From the NCBI GenBank assembly GCA_037176725.1, contig JAZBRS010000029.1, forward strand, positions 44,960,001 to 45,024,000: 64,000 nt of DNA, in the 5' to 3' direction. The DNA is from Posidonia oceanica. Lineage: Eukaryota > Streptophyta > Magnoliopsida > Alismatales > Posidoniaceae. The notes below the pieces were generated by a model, which worked only from the letters and a program-made list of their open reading frames with translations, was not told the DNA's origin and made no database searches. The position numbers were made by a program, and so were the translations under genes. This document shows, in pieces, positions 29,923 to 40,086 of this stretch (positions are counted from its first letter, which is position 1; each line of letters begins with the position of its first letter).

Positions 29923-30935
29923 GATAGTTTACGGTCCTATCAACCGGGAGTGATAGTTTACAGTCCTATCAACTGGAAGCGATAGTTTACAGTCCTATCA
30001 ACTGGAACGATAGTTTACGGTCCTATCAACCGGAGGCAGTTGTGAGTGATAGTTACTGGATATCAGCCGTATAACCTGGTTGTGCGGGATAGTTTACAGT
30101 CCTATCAACTGGAACGATAGTTTACAGACCTATCAACTGGAGCGATAGTTTACAGTCCTATCAATTGGAAAGCACAAATCATGAGGGATAGTTACTGGGT
30201 ATCAGCTGTATAACGCAAATGCCAGAGAACGATAGTTTACAGTCTTATCAACTGGAACGATAGTTTACAGGCCTATCAACTGGAGCGATAGTTTACAGTC
30301 CTATCAACTGGAAAGGGCATTTGCGAGGGATAGTTACTGGATATCAGCCGTATAACATGATTGCAAGGGATAGTTTACAGTCCTATCAACTGGAACGATA
30401 GTTTACAGTCCTATCAACTGGAGCGATAGTTTACAGTCCTATCAATTGGAGCGATAGTTTACAGTCCTATCAACTGGAAAACGCAATCATGAGGGATAGT
30501 TACTGGATATCAGCCGTATAATGCAATTGCAGGTGATAGTTTCAGATATCAGCCAGGGCGATAGTTTACAGTCCTATCAACTGGAGCGATAGTTTACAGT
30601 CCTATCAACTGGGACGATAGTTTACAGTCCTATCAACTGGAAGCTGCAATTGCAAGGGACAGTTACTGGATGTCAGCCGTATAACGTAATTGCAAGTGAT
30701 AGTTTCGGATATCAGCCAAGGATGAGTTTTGGATCATCAGCCAGAGAATAATAGTTTACAGTCCTATCAACTAGAGCGATAGTTTACAGTCCTATCAACT
30801 GGAACGATAGTTTACAGTCCTATCAACTGGAAAGTGCAATTACGAGGGACAGTTACTGGATGTCAGCCGTATAACACAACTGCGGGCCAGATCGGGGATC
30901 AGCCCAAGATGATAGTTTACGGTCCTATCAACCGA
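29898..30935 (-). repeat. Family 1 hairpin/pseudoknot repeat array
   Basis: About 21 copies of a 28-bp unit: GATAG, a 9-base loop, CTATC, then AACTGGA. A variant unit (six or so copies) has GATA..TATC around GTTACTGGA and ends AGCCGTATAAC; at 30657 and 30847 both arms are changed together, to GACA..TGTC. In the main unit CAGT in the loop can pair with ACTG after the stem; in the three copies at 29923, 30009 and 30911 these read CGGT and ACCG. No coding potential. Confidence 0.85.
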
Positions 30936-30942
30936 AAAGAGC

Positions 30943-30944
30943 AG

Positions 30945-30976
<32 letters not shown>

Positions 30977-31870
30977 AAGATATCGGACTTATCGGCCGGC
31001 AAAGAGGGGATGAGGTAATGATGAGATTGATTGTTTGAAAAGGTGATAAGATATCGGACTTATCGGCCGGCAAAGAGGGGATGAGGTAATGATGAGATTG
31101 ATTGATTGAAAAGGTGATAAGATATCGGACTTATCGGCCGGCAAAGAGGGGATGAGGTAATGATGAGAGATGATAAGATATCAGACTTATCGGCCGGCAA
31201 AGAGGGGATGAGATAATGATGAGATTGATTGATGATTGATAAGATATCGGACTTATCAGCCGGCAAAGAGGGGATGAGGTAATGATGAGATTGATTGATT
31301 GAAAAGGTGATAAGATATCGGACTTATCGGCCGGCAAAGAGGGGATGAGGTAATGATGAGATTGATTGTTTGAAAAGGTGATAAGATATCGGACTTATCG
31401 GCCGGCAAAGAGGGGATGAGGTAATGATGAGACTGATTGTTTGAAAATGTGATAAGATATCGGACTTATCGGCCAGCAAAGAGGGGATGAGGTAATGATG
31501 AGACTGATTGTTTGAAAAGGTGATATGATATCGGACTTATCGGTCGGCAAAGAGGGGATGAGATAATGATGAGATTGATTGATAAGAAAAGGTGATAAGA
31601 TATCGGACTTATCGGCCGGCAAAGAGGGGATGAGATAATGATGAGATTGATTGATAAGAAAAGGTGATAAGATATCGGACTTATCGGCCGGCAAAGAGGG
31701 GATGAGATAATGATGAGAGATGATAAGATATCGGACTTATCGGCCGGCAAAGAGGGGATGAGATAATGATGAGAGATGATAAGATATCAGACTTGTCGGC
31801 CGGCAAAGAGGGGATGAGATAATGATGAGAGATGATAAGATATCAGACTTATCGGCCGGCAAAGAGGTTT
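30943..31870 (-). repeat. Family 2 hairpin repeat array
   Basis: About 14 copies, 50-75 bp apart, of GATAAG, an 8-base loop ATATCGGA, CTTATC, GGCCGGCAAAGAGGGGATGA and a TGATGAGA/TTGATTGAT spacer. (TTGA)n runs at 30945-30975 give the spacer its length variation. GATAAG is also the plant I-box motif, so each unit holds two inverted I-boxes. Confidence 0.9.
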
Positions 31871-32045
31871 CGCGAGAGCGAAGCATCCCATGATACCAGG
31901 AATATCATGGAGGAAAGAGGGGGAGGATGATACCAAGGGGCGATCAAAAGATGCCCCTGGTGTCGGAATGACACCAGGGGTTGGCCAGTGCGTCCTTGGC
32001 ATCAAAAGCAGAAGGTGAAGACAAAGCTGACGTGTTTGTCAGACG
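31871..32045. other. Spacer between repeat families 2 and 3
   Basis: Short unique stretch containing a local inverted repeat around ATGATACC and GGTATCAT-like text (31890-31990). No ORF or recognised motif. Confidence 0.4.
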
Positions 32046-32410
32046 AGTAGTTTGGGGTACCAGCCTGCAGAAGATGATGACAGGTTGACGGACCCATCGC
32101 CGAGCAGTTGGGGGTGCCAGCCCGTAGAAGATGATGACAGGTTGACGGACCCATCGTCGAGCAGTTGGGGGTGCCAGCCCGCAGAAGATGACAGGTTGAC
32201 GGACCTATCGCCTAGCAGTTAGGGGTGCCAGCCCGCTGGAGATGACAGGTTGACGGACCTATCGCCGAACAGTTTGGGGTGCCAGCTCGGTGGAGATGAC
32301 AGGTCGACAGACCTATCGCCGAGCAGTTTGGGGTGCCAGCCCGTTGAAGATGACAGGTTGACGGACCTATCACCGAGCAGTTTGGGGTGCCAGCCCGCTG
32401 ATGATGACTT
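32046..32410 (-). repeat. Family 3 hairpin repeat array
   Basis: About six copies of GACAGG, TTGACGGA, CCTATC (or CCCATC), GCCGAGCAGTT and GGGGTGCCAGCCCG, spaced 45-65 bp. The stems are less perfect than the related copies at 336 and 385, which have GATAGG. Confidence 0.85.
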
Positions 32411-32767
32411 AGCTGGGGACGCTGGATGGCGTGGCTTGCTGGTGCGGGTCTGCAGAGATTTTGGACTCCGGAGTGGGTGCTGTGGACTTTCCTGCGTTGT
32501 GTTGGCTGCAAGTCTGGCCAGAGGGCCCAAGATGATGCTGGCAATGATAAGGCAATGCAATAGACAGTGTTGAAGTGCAAGCAGACAGCAGAAACAGTTT
32601 TTCATTGAAAGAACTTGATGAGTACATGCCTGTGGCAGGCCAAAATATACAGCATGACTTGAAAGAAGACCACATGATGTTTGCACAAGTGCCTAGCCGG
32701 TTCGGGCCTTCTTTGACTGCCTGGAGTCGGGGAATAGGGGGCCGCCTGGCGGGATTTCATTGATGGG
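32411..32767 (-). other. Spacer downstream of the mobile-domain ORF
   Basis: After the TAG at 32768 the frame stays open for about 24 codons (PINEIPPGG...) to a TAG near 32695, so the protein may once have been longer. Nothing else is recognised. Confidence 0.4.
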
Positions 32768-34030
32768 CTAGAGCTCTCGGACCTCAGCCTCATACTCCGG
32801 GGTGCATCCTACACCTCTTGTAGCTGCAATGTTTGTTGACCGCACCCCATGCTGCATCAGATTGGCCAGAAGCTTGGTTGGGGCTGTCGTGCTGAGAGGG
32901 TATGCTTGAAGAAGCTCGGGCGCCGTGTTGTCAACAAAGGCGCCCTGCTGGAAGCCAAATTGGCGCATAACCCTAATGGGGTAGTATTCCACACCCGCCG
33001 TGAATCCTGGTAGCACGATCAGCCGCGTGTCACGTGCGCTGAAAAAGACAGTGAATGGCTCAGCTATAGAGGGGATGATACGCCAGGTCACAGCGTCATC
33101 AGTCAGCGCTGATAGCCTTTCATATTCTTCTTTGACGCTTTTGACTGTCTTGGCACGGCCGCTGCTGCAGTAGGCTTCGAAAGCATGCACCTGGGGGCAC
33201 AGAAAGTTCACTTCTAAGTGTGCAGCTAGCCAGACTTGTATAAGTGCCTCGCAGCCGTGGAAGTGGTGGCAGCGATGTGAGATGCGGTCTAGCCCGCTAT
33301 ATGTTTCCGCCAGAACAACTGGTGCCAGGTCTATGTGCTGGGTCACCATAGCAAGTGCTATCTCTGCAACCTCAATGGCCACTGTCAGTCGGCCATGAGT
33401 AAAGTTCAGCTCGCCCAGGAAGCGGATGACAAACCCTCGGAGCCACAGCTCATCTCCGAGCTCGACGCGCTTCTTCATGACATCATCAAAGTGCGCTAGG
33501 CGAAGCATAGGTTCAGGTCTGCTGGTGCAGATCAGTCTCTGTTGGCAGCTTCGAGTAGGGAGCCCAGTCAGCTGGCTCAGGACCATGAGATATCCGTCGC
33601 GCCTCATGAAGACAGGCGGCCCCATGATCTTGGAGAAGCCGCAGATCCGACGCACTTCTTCCAGTGTGGGTGTAAGCTCAGTTCTGCCGAAGCGAAAGAC
33701 GTGGTGCGTCGGTTTCCAGAATCTAGCGGCAGCACACAGGAGATGGCGGCTTACTTCCACATCAGCAGCCTTCAGCAGCTTGGTTGGGATGCCCCACAGG
33801 CACAGCTTTTCGCAGTCTTCTTGGGTAAGCTCGCCGATCCATTCTTGCAAGGTCTCCGAGCAGTGTGCTGGAGTCAACAGAGTGGGGAAGCCCATTGTGC
33901 AGATCACAAGGGTACAGGCAGATAACTGCAGAGCTTGAAGGTACCTGTTATTACCATTGTAAACAGTCAGATCACACAGGTATATAACCTCTAACAGAGA
34001 GCAGAATCTGAGGCTGATAATGTAGTTCAA
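32768..34030 (-). CDS. Plant-mobile-domain-like (DUF7745/aminotransferase-like type) protein carried by B
   Basis: A 420-residue open frame in the element sense between pol and the 3' repeats. The best start is the Met at 33895 (MGFPTLLTPAH), because upstream residues read like leader sequence; this gives about 375 residues. Features I associate with plant mobile domain proteins are a W-x-L-T-x-E-(D)-C opening, FWxPxHHVFRFG, ELTPTLEEVRRICGF and a long helical-looking remainder. No signal peptide, transmembrane segment or catalytic motif is evident. Such domains are known from host MAIN/MAIL1-type proteins and from plant transposons; their function in transposons is unknown. The frame is intact, unlike pol, ending at a TAG that looks like a lost Trp codon followed by 24 more open codons. 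An env-like origin is the alternative; I see no support for it. Confidence 0.6.
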   Translation of the reverse strand: MNYIISLRFCSLLEVIYLCDLTVYNGNNRYLQALQLSACTLVICTMGFPTLLTPAHCSETLQEWIGELTQEDCEKLCLWGIPTKLLKAADVEVSRHLLCAAARFWKPTHHVFRFGRTELTPTLEEVRRICGFSKIMGPPVFMRRDGYLMVLSQLTGLPTRSCQQRLICTSRPEPMLRLAHFDDVMKKRVELGDELWLRGFVIRFLGELNFTHGRLTVAIEVAEIALAMVTQHIDLAPVVLAETYSGLDRISHRCHHFHGCEALIQVWLAAHLEVNFLCPQVHAFEAYCSSGRAKTVKSVKEEYERLSALTDDAVTWRIIPSIAEPFTVFFSARDTRLIVLPGFTAGVEYYPIRVMRQFGFQQGAFVDNTAPELLQAYPLSTTAPTKLLANLMQHGVRSTNIAATRGVGCTPEYEAEVREL

Positions 34031-35355
34031 TAGCAGCTAGCAGTTAATATCAGAATATAGCAGTTAAGCATAGATAAGCAAGGGGAATCTGCAGCAGTCC
34101 TGTGGACACAGGGGCAAGGGCTGGCAGGAGATCTGGACCAGCGCAGCTCGAGTAGCGTCAACGCGTTCTAGGCAAGAAGTACTGTCTCAGAGTCGAAGCG
34201 AGTTGTAGAGCGGAACGATCAATAAGACGGAAAGGATAATTGAGGATGCATGCATGCGTGATGCAGGTCGGTATGCTTATGAAGTGATTGGTATGCTTGG
34301 GTGCCCTCAGCATACGGAGTGCTTTGGTGCCTGCTGCAAAGGAAAGGAGTGGTCCCCGACTCACTGGGCCTTACTTAGATTCTTGGCTTGCTGGTGGGAC
34401 TCCGGAACAGGTGTTGGCATTATACAGGTGGTGGTGTGGTGAGGACAGGCTTCTTGCCAGACTCTTAGGACCTACACCTACTCATTCTGCTCTCTCTTTT
34501 CTTTGATTTCTCCCTCTTAGGTATGCAGTCTCTCTCTGCCCCTAACTTGCGAGAGGGTAAGTGTTTTGCTCTTGGAGGGAAGTGGTAGACCCTTTTTAAG
34601 CTTATCACCCTTGGGTCTCTAGTGAGGTGCGGGGGATGATGGTGCCTGTATTTTCGGGCTGCATCTTGCCCTTTTCTCTTTCTCTCTTTTTTTTGCTTTT
34701 TTCTTTTCCTCTTCTTTTTTTTGTGGTTTTTTGTTCTATCTCTCTTTTTTTTTTTTGCTTGATTTCTCTTTTTTTTTTTCAGGCTTTTGCTATCCCCATT
34801 TTGGTCGTAAAAGAAGGGTGCTTGAGTTGTGATGGATCTGGGCTTTGGGTCTGCTGTGTGATGGGTAGAAAGGAGTAGGGTTAGACTGCACACCCCTATC
34901 TCTAGGGCTGGCTTCTGTCTTCGTCTTCTGTTCCTTGGACGTGCCCAAGCCTAGATGTCTACTCTCACTTTTTTTTTTTTTTTTTCAGACTCACATCCTA
35001 ACATTTTTTCTCCCTCAGAGGTGTATGTCCTTACGAGATTAGGCAGTTCGCCTGTCCTAATTGGTGGTGGCTCCCTCACTAGCTAAGACATCTAAGTAGT
35101 GCCGGGTGAGGTAGGGCAGACTCTTTCCAGAGCAGGCAAGCACTTCCGGTTCTCATCACCGGGCCAGAAGATGGGATGCATGATTTGAAGGGATGACGAT
35201 GATGATTTGAAGAGAGTTGATGGATGTTTTTGAGAAGATGATGATGATGATATGAGAAGAGAGAGTGCAAGAGTAGGATAGATAGAAAACGCCGGTAGGA
35301 TGAGAATGCAAGTGTGTAGGTGGGAGAAGGGCATCTGCAACGGGACCGCTTTCGA
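34031..35355 (-). other. Region between pol and the mobile-domain ORF
   Basis: Mostly noncoding. Pyrimidine-rich microsatellites on the plus strand (34670-34790, 34970-34986) produce a Lys-rich minus-strand frame at 34465-34893 that I do not accept as a gene. A (GAT)n-like stretch lies at 35190-35260. This spacer could hold a splice acceptor or promoter for the next ORF, but no clear one is seen. Confidence 0.5.
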
Positions 35356-38300
35356 CTACTGATAGTACCTCTTGAGATAGCAGAGGTTGACGGGCTCAAA
35401 CTGCTCGACCTGGTCCATATCCTCAAGAGTTACAGCGCCTCCCGAGAAGATCTGCTTGACCACGAAGGGGCCACGCCAATTAGGTCGGAATTTCCCTTGA
35501 CCATCAGGCAAATGAATGGTGCACAAAACGAGGTCCCCTGGCTGAAAGTTTCTGGGCTGGACCTTCTTCAAGAATGCTCTGGCCATCCGCTTCTGGTAGC
35601 AGTGAGCGTTGTGCATAGCTTGCAGTCTGCGCTCATCAATCAAATTCAGTTGGACGCAGTGGTCTTCGACCCATTGTGCCTCTTCCAACTCAGCTTCTCG
35701 TAGGATCAGCAAAGAGGGGATCTCTACTTCAACAGGTAACACCACCTCCATGCCGTACACCAGAGAGTATGGGGTGGCTCCCGTCGAGGTCCGGATTGAT
35801 GTCCTGTACGCCCAGAGCGCGTACGGGAGCTTGTCATGCCAATCCTTGTGGGTTTCTGCCATTTTCTTCAGGATATTAACAATGTTCTTGTTTGCAGACT
35901 CCACCGCTCCGTTCATCTGTGGCCGATAGGGCGAGGATCGATGATGCTTGATCTTGAGGCTCTGCAGGTATTCCTCGATCCTCTTGGCAATGAAGTTTGT
36001 GCCATTATCAGAGATGACAGAGTGCGGGACCCCATATCGGGCAACGATATTGTTCCTGATAAACTTTTCTATTACCACAGCGATGACTGTCTTATAAGAG
36101 GCTGCTTCCACCCACTTGGTAAAGTAATCGATCGCTACCAGAATGTAACGATGACCATTTGAAGCGGCCGGGTGGACGGTGCCAATGACATCGATCCCCT
36201 AGGTGGAGAAAGGCCATAGCGAAGACATGTTGTGCAGCTGTTGCGGGGGGGCCTTGATGAAGTTACCATGGATCTGGCAGTTGTGGCATCTGCGTACGAA
36301 CCGGCAGCAGTCTGCTTCCATGGTCTGCCAGAAATATCCTTGGAGCATGATCTTCTTGGCCAGGAGGACGCCGTTCATGTGCGGGCCACAGGTCCTTGCA
36401 TGCACTTGAAGCATCAGCGTGTTAGCCTCCGATTTGTTCAGGCAGCGTAGTAGCATCTGATTGTATGACCTTCTGTACAGCTGCCCAGCCCCCAACACAT
36501 ACTTTGACGCCAGACGCGCCAGAGTTCTCTTGTCTGCTGCTACGGTATCAGGAGGAAAGCTGCCAGACTCCAAGAAAGATTTTATATCTTGATACCAGGG
36601 CTGCTCCTCTGCTGCATCCGCCTCTTCTATGTTCAGGCAATATGCAGGCTGTTCAATGCGAGTAATAGATACTTCCACTGCGCTGTCTTCAGATATAGTG
36701 AGCCAGGATGCCAAAGTTGTTAGCGCGTCTGCGTATGCATTCTTTGCTCTGTTCATGTATGTGAAGCAGATGCTCTCAAATTCTTCCATCAGCCTCAGCA
36801 GATGTTCATGATACGGCACAAGCTTGGGATCTTTTGTCCTCCAGTCGCCGTTCACTTGAGAGATTACTAGCATGGCATCACCGTGCACATGCAGCTTCTG
36901 CGCCTTATGCTCGAGGGCGACTTTCAATCCCAGGATGCATGCTTCATATTCTGCTTGATTGTTTGTGCAGGTGAAAGTCAGCTTCCTCGCGAAGGGAATC
37001 ATCTGTCCCTGGGGCGTGGTCAGGACTGCGCCTACGCCTCGGACCTTTTTGTTGACAGCGCCATCAAAGTAGAGCTGCCATTCCTCTTGTTTTTCAGGAT
37101 TTTTCTCCTCAGAGTCCTCCATTGCAAAGAGAATGTCTTCATCAGGGAACTGTGTCTGGAGGGGTTGGTATTCAGGTAGAGGAAGATCAGCAAGATGGTC
37201 TGCCATGGCTTGACCCTTCATGGATTTCTGTGTGACAAAGGTGATGTCGTACTGAGACAATAACACCTGCCACTTAGCACATCTGCCTACCATGGCCGGC
37301 TTTTGAAAGAGGAACTTGATAGGATCATGCCGGCATAAGAGCTGAACTGGGTATGCCATCATGTAGTGCCTTAGTTTCTGTGCAGCCCAGACAAGGGACA
37401 AGCAGGTCTTCTCTAGTGTACTGTACCTGGCTTCGCATTCATTAAACTTTTTGCTCAGGTAATAGATGGCGCGCTCCCTTCTACCAGATTCGTCATGTTG
37501 GCCCAAGACGGCGCCCATGGAATGCTGCGTGGTAGAAAGGTAGAGAAGCAAAGGTCTCCCTCGTGTAGGGGGAACCAGGACAGGAGGCTTGATCAATAGC
37601 TACTTGATCAATAGCTGCTTGATCTTGGCAAATGCAGCCTGACACTCCTCGCTCCAGTGAATCTATGCATTCTTCTTCAGGAGCTTGAATATGGGTTCAC
37701 AGATGGGCGTAAGCTGTGCAATAAAGCGGCTGATGTACTGCAAACGCCCAAGCAGACTTCTGACCTCCTTTTCAGTTCTGGGGGGTGGCATGTTCACGAT
37801 GGCTTTTGCTTTCATTGGGTCCACCTCAATCCCCCTTTGGCTAACAATGTAGCCGAGCAGCTTGCCAGAAGACACCCCGAATACACACTTCTTGGGATTC
37901 AGGCGCAATTTGTATTTCCGTAGATGGTTAAAGAGCTTTTTTAGATAGGCAAGGTGGTCTTCAGGCTCTCTGGTTTTGGCAATCATGTCGTCTACGTAGA
38001 CCTCTACTTCTTGGTGCATGAGGTCGTGGAACAGCGCAGTCATGGCCCTCTGATAGGTCGCACCAGCATTCTTCAGACCGAACGGCATGACTTGGTAGCA
38101 GAAGACTCCCCAAGCGGTGATGAATGAAGTCTTTTCCATGTCTTCTTCTGCCATTTTGATTTGATTGTATCCAGAAAAGCCGTCCATGAAGGAGAGCATC
38201 TTGTGGCCCGCTGTATTGTCAACTAGGACGTTAATGTAAGGCAGGGGGAAGTCGTCCTTGGGACTCGCCTTGTTCAGGTCCCTGTAGTCGATGCAGATCC

Positions 38301-38690
38301 GGATTCGGCCATCTTTCTTGGGCACAGGTACAATGTTTGCCAGCCACTCAGGATAAAGAATGACCTTCAGAAAGTTGACTCTGAGCTGCTTCATTATCTC
38401 TTCTTTGATCATGAGCAGCCACTGCAGTCGCCATCTTCTTAGCTTCTGCTTCACTGGCTTGGCATCCGAGTTTAAGGGCAGATTGTGCACCACTATCTCT
38501 ATGTCAAGGCCGACCATATCCTCGTAACTCCAGGCGAAGACATCCGCATATTCTTTCAGGAATGCGATGAATTCTGCTCGAGCCTGGGAGGACAGCTGGG
38601 CACTGATACGAATTTCTCTGACTTCCTCAGCTGTGCCGATGTTGACAACCTCTGTTTCTTCTTCGACATGGAGGTTGGGGCCTTCGAGTC
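35356..38690 (-). pseudogene. pol: B pol: RT, two RNase H domains, integrase
   Basis: Reverse transcriptase: the CIDYRDLNKASPKDDFPLP region near 38240-38295 and the catalytic YVDDM near 37980. Ty3-type RNase H follows (about 37560-37200), then the second, archaeal-type RNase H (YFDGAVN, NNQAEYEAC; about 37090-36700), diagnostic of Tat. The integrase has an HH..CHNC zinc site (36270-36470), an Asp in the DYFTKWVEA segment, SDNGTNF and NGAVESANK with 35 residues between Asp and Glu, and GPF near 35460. It ends ..KRYYQ. TAGs interrupt it at 37663-37665, 37600-37602 (in a 15-bp tandem duplication) and 36199-36201. Relative to A, one base is missing near 38685, putting the upstream linker out of frame. 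Confidence 0.85.
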
Positions 38691-40086
38691 GTCGTCATAG
38701 GGCCAGAACTCGGGCAACGGTTCGTCAATCTCATCCATGCCCGTATCATCCTCCTCTCCATAAGCAATAAGTTCTGAGAGGATCTCTTTCTCGAAAGAAG
38801 GACTTGTGATGTCGAAAGAGTGTATGTGTTCCGCTGCTTGGCCCTGGTGACGCTTCAGGATGGTCACGCTCACTCGGGTATTCTTGTAGCCTCGGTGCGC
38901 GACCTCCGTCCCGGCAACTCCTTCTGCTGTTTGCTCTGGCCTGACTGATTCTGCTGAGTGTTCTGCTGATACTGCTGAGGGCCTTGCTGATTCTGCTGTT
39001 GATACTGCTGATGATTCTGCTACTGAGGCTGCTGACAACTCTGTTACTGATTCTGCTTTTTGCTCTGTTACTGCTGCTGCTTGGACTACCAGTGCTTCCT
39101 CCTCTGAGCCTTCTAGTGTGCTTAGGGAGGGTATGCCGGACCGGCGGCTGATTTGGGCACTACCGCTCGCTATGCTGCTCCAGTGAGGCATGTGTTGCAC
39201 AAACCACCTAGACCTACCTTTTGGTCGGAGAGTGATGAGCTCATCTGGTCTAGGGGAGTCCGGTGCTGCCGAGCCTTCTTCCAGGACCATGATAGAGGCA
39301 TGGTCTTCTTGCAGAGGAGGGTCCGTAACCACGGCTTTCCCTTTCCTTTCTGCGGCTCGATGCTCTGTCAGGTCTTCTGCTATCGACTTGATTTGTTCTT
39401 GATAAAGTAGCTCTAAGTCAGACATCCATGAATCGACCTGGGCTTCTATCGCCACTCCTTCCTCCTCGTCTGAGGGTGAGTCGACGTAGTAGGCGCCGGG
39501 GGCCTGCGGCACTGGCCCGGCTGCAAGACGGATTGCTGCCCTTGGGATTTGCATGATCTGGTTCATGGGCACGCCTAATAGCGGCAGCTTTGGCGTGGGA
39601 GATCCAAACAGACTGGTCAATGGGGCCACAGATGGATATGCTACCAGAGTCACTGTTGCAGGTGGAAGGCAGGCAGAGGCGCTCTTCTGAGGGCTCAAGG
39701 GCCGGGAGACTACGGCGCTTAGTTGGTCCTTTGCAACTGGTTGTGGTTGTGAGAGTGTAGCTTCTGACGTCGGGGGGCCTGCCAAGAGAGTTGCTGCTTG
39801 GCGTCAGGAAGATGTGGAGCGGACTGCGCCGACTGCGCTCCCAATGATGCGGCTGCTAGAGTGAGCTAAGCTGTGCTGCTGACTGAATTAATTGACTGCC
39901 CCTCCAGAGAGAGGGACAGTGGCACTGGTGTGACTACGACCGCTGGTAGCCTGCTCGATTCTGCCAGAAGCAGTGTCTCTGACTCCTGTACCACTGCTGC
40001 CTGTACTTGAAATGCAGATGTGGCTGTAAAAGTGTGAGAGCTTGCCAGTTCTGCCACAAAGCCTGCTGAGCTGTCTACTGTATCTG
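38691..40086 (-). pseudogene. B linker between protease and RT
   Basis: A Ser/Ala/Glu-rich linker in shifted frames (38556-39785 and 39866-40105). Conserved islands shared with A are DELITLRPKGRSRW (near 39230), HRGYKNTRVSVTILKRHQGQ (near 38880) and LPEFWPYDDD (near 38700). Ser-Ala-Glu-Ser repeats at 38930-39080 come from a CTGCTGATT-like microsatellite. No enzymatic motif. Confidence 0.6.

Noticed and set aside
32768..34030. Env-like (Athila-type) reading of the ORF after pol
   Set aside because: No signal peptide, cleavage site or C-terminal membrane segment after the likely start. The motifs instead fit a plant mobile domain.
34465..34893. Lys-rich minus-strand frame of 142 codons in B
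   Set aside because: Its basic core is the reverse of T-rich microsatellites, and no conserved flank supports it.
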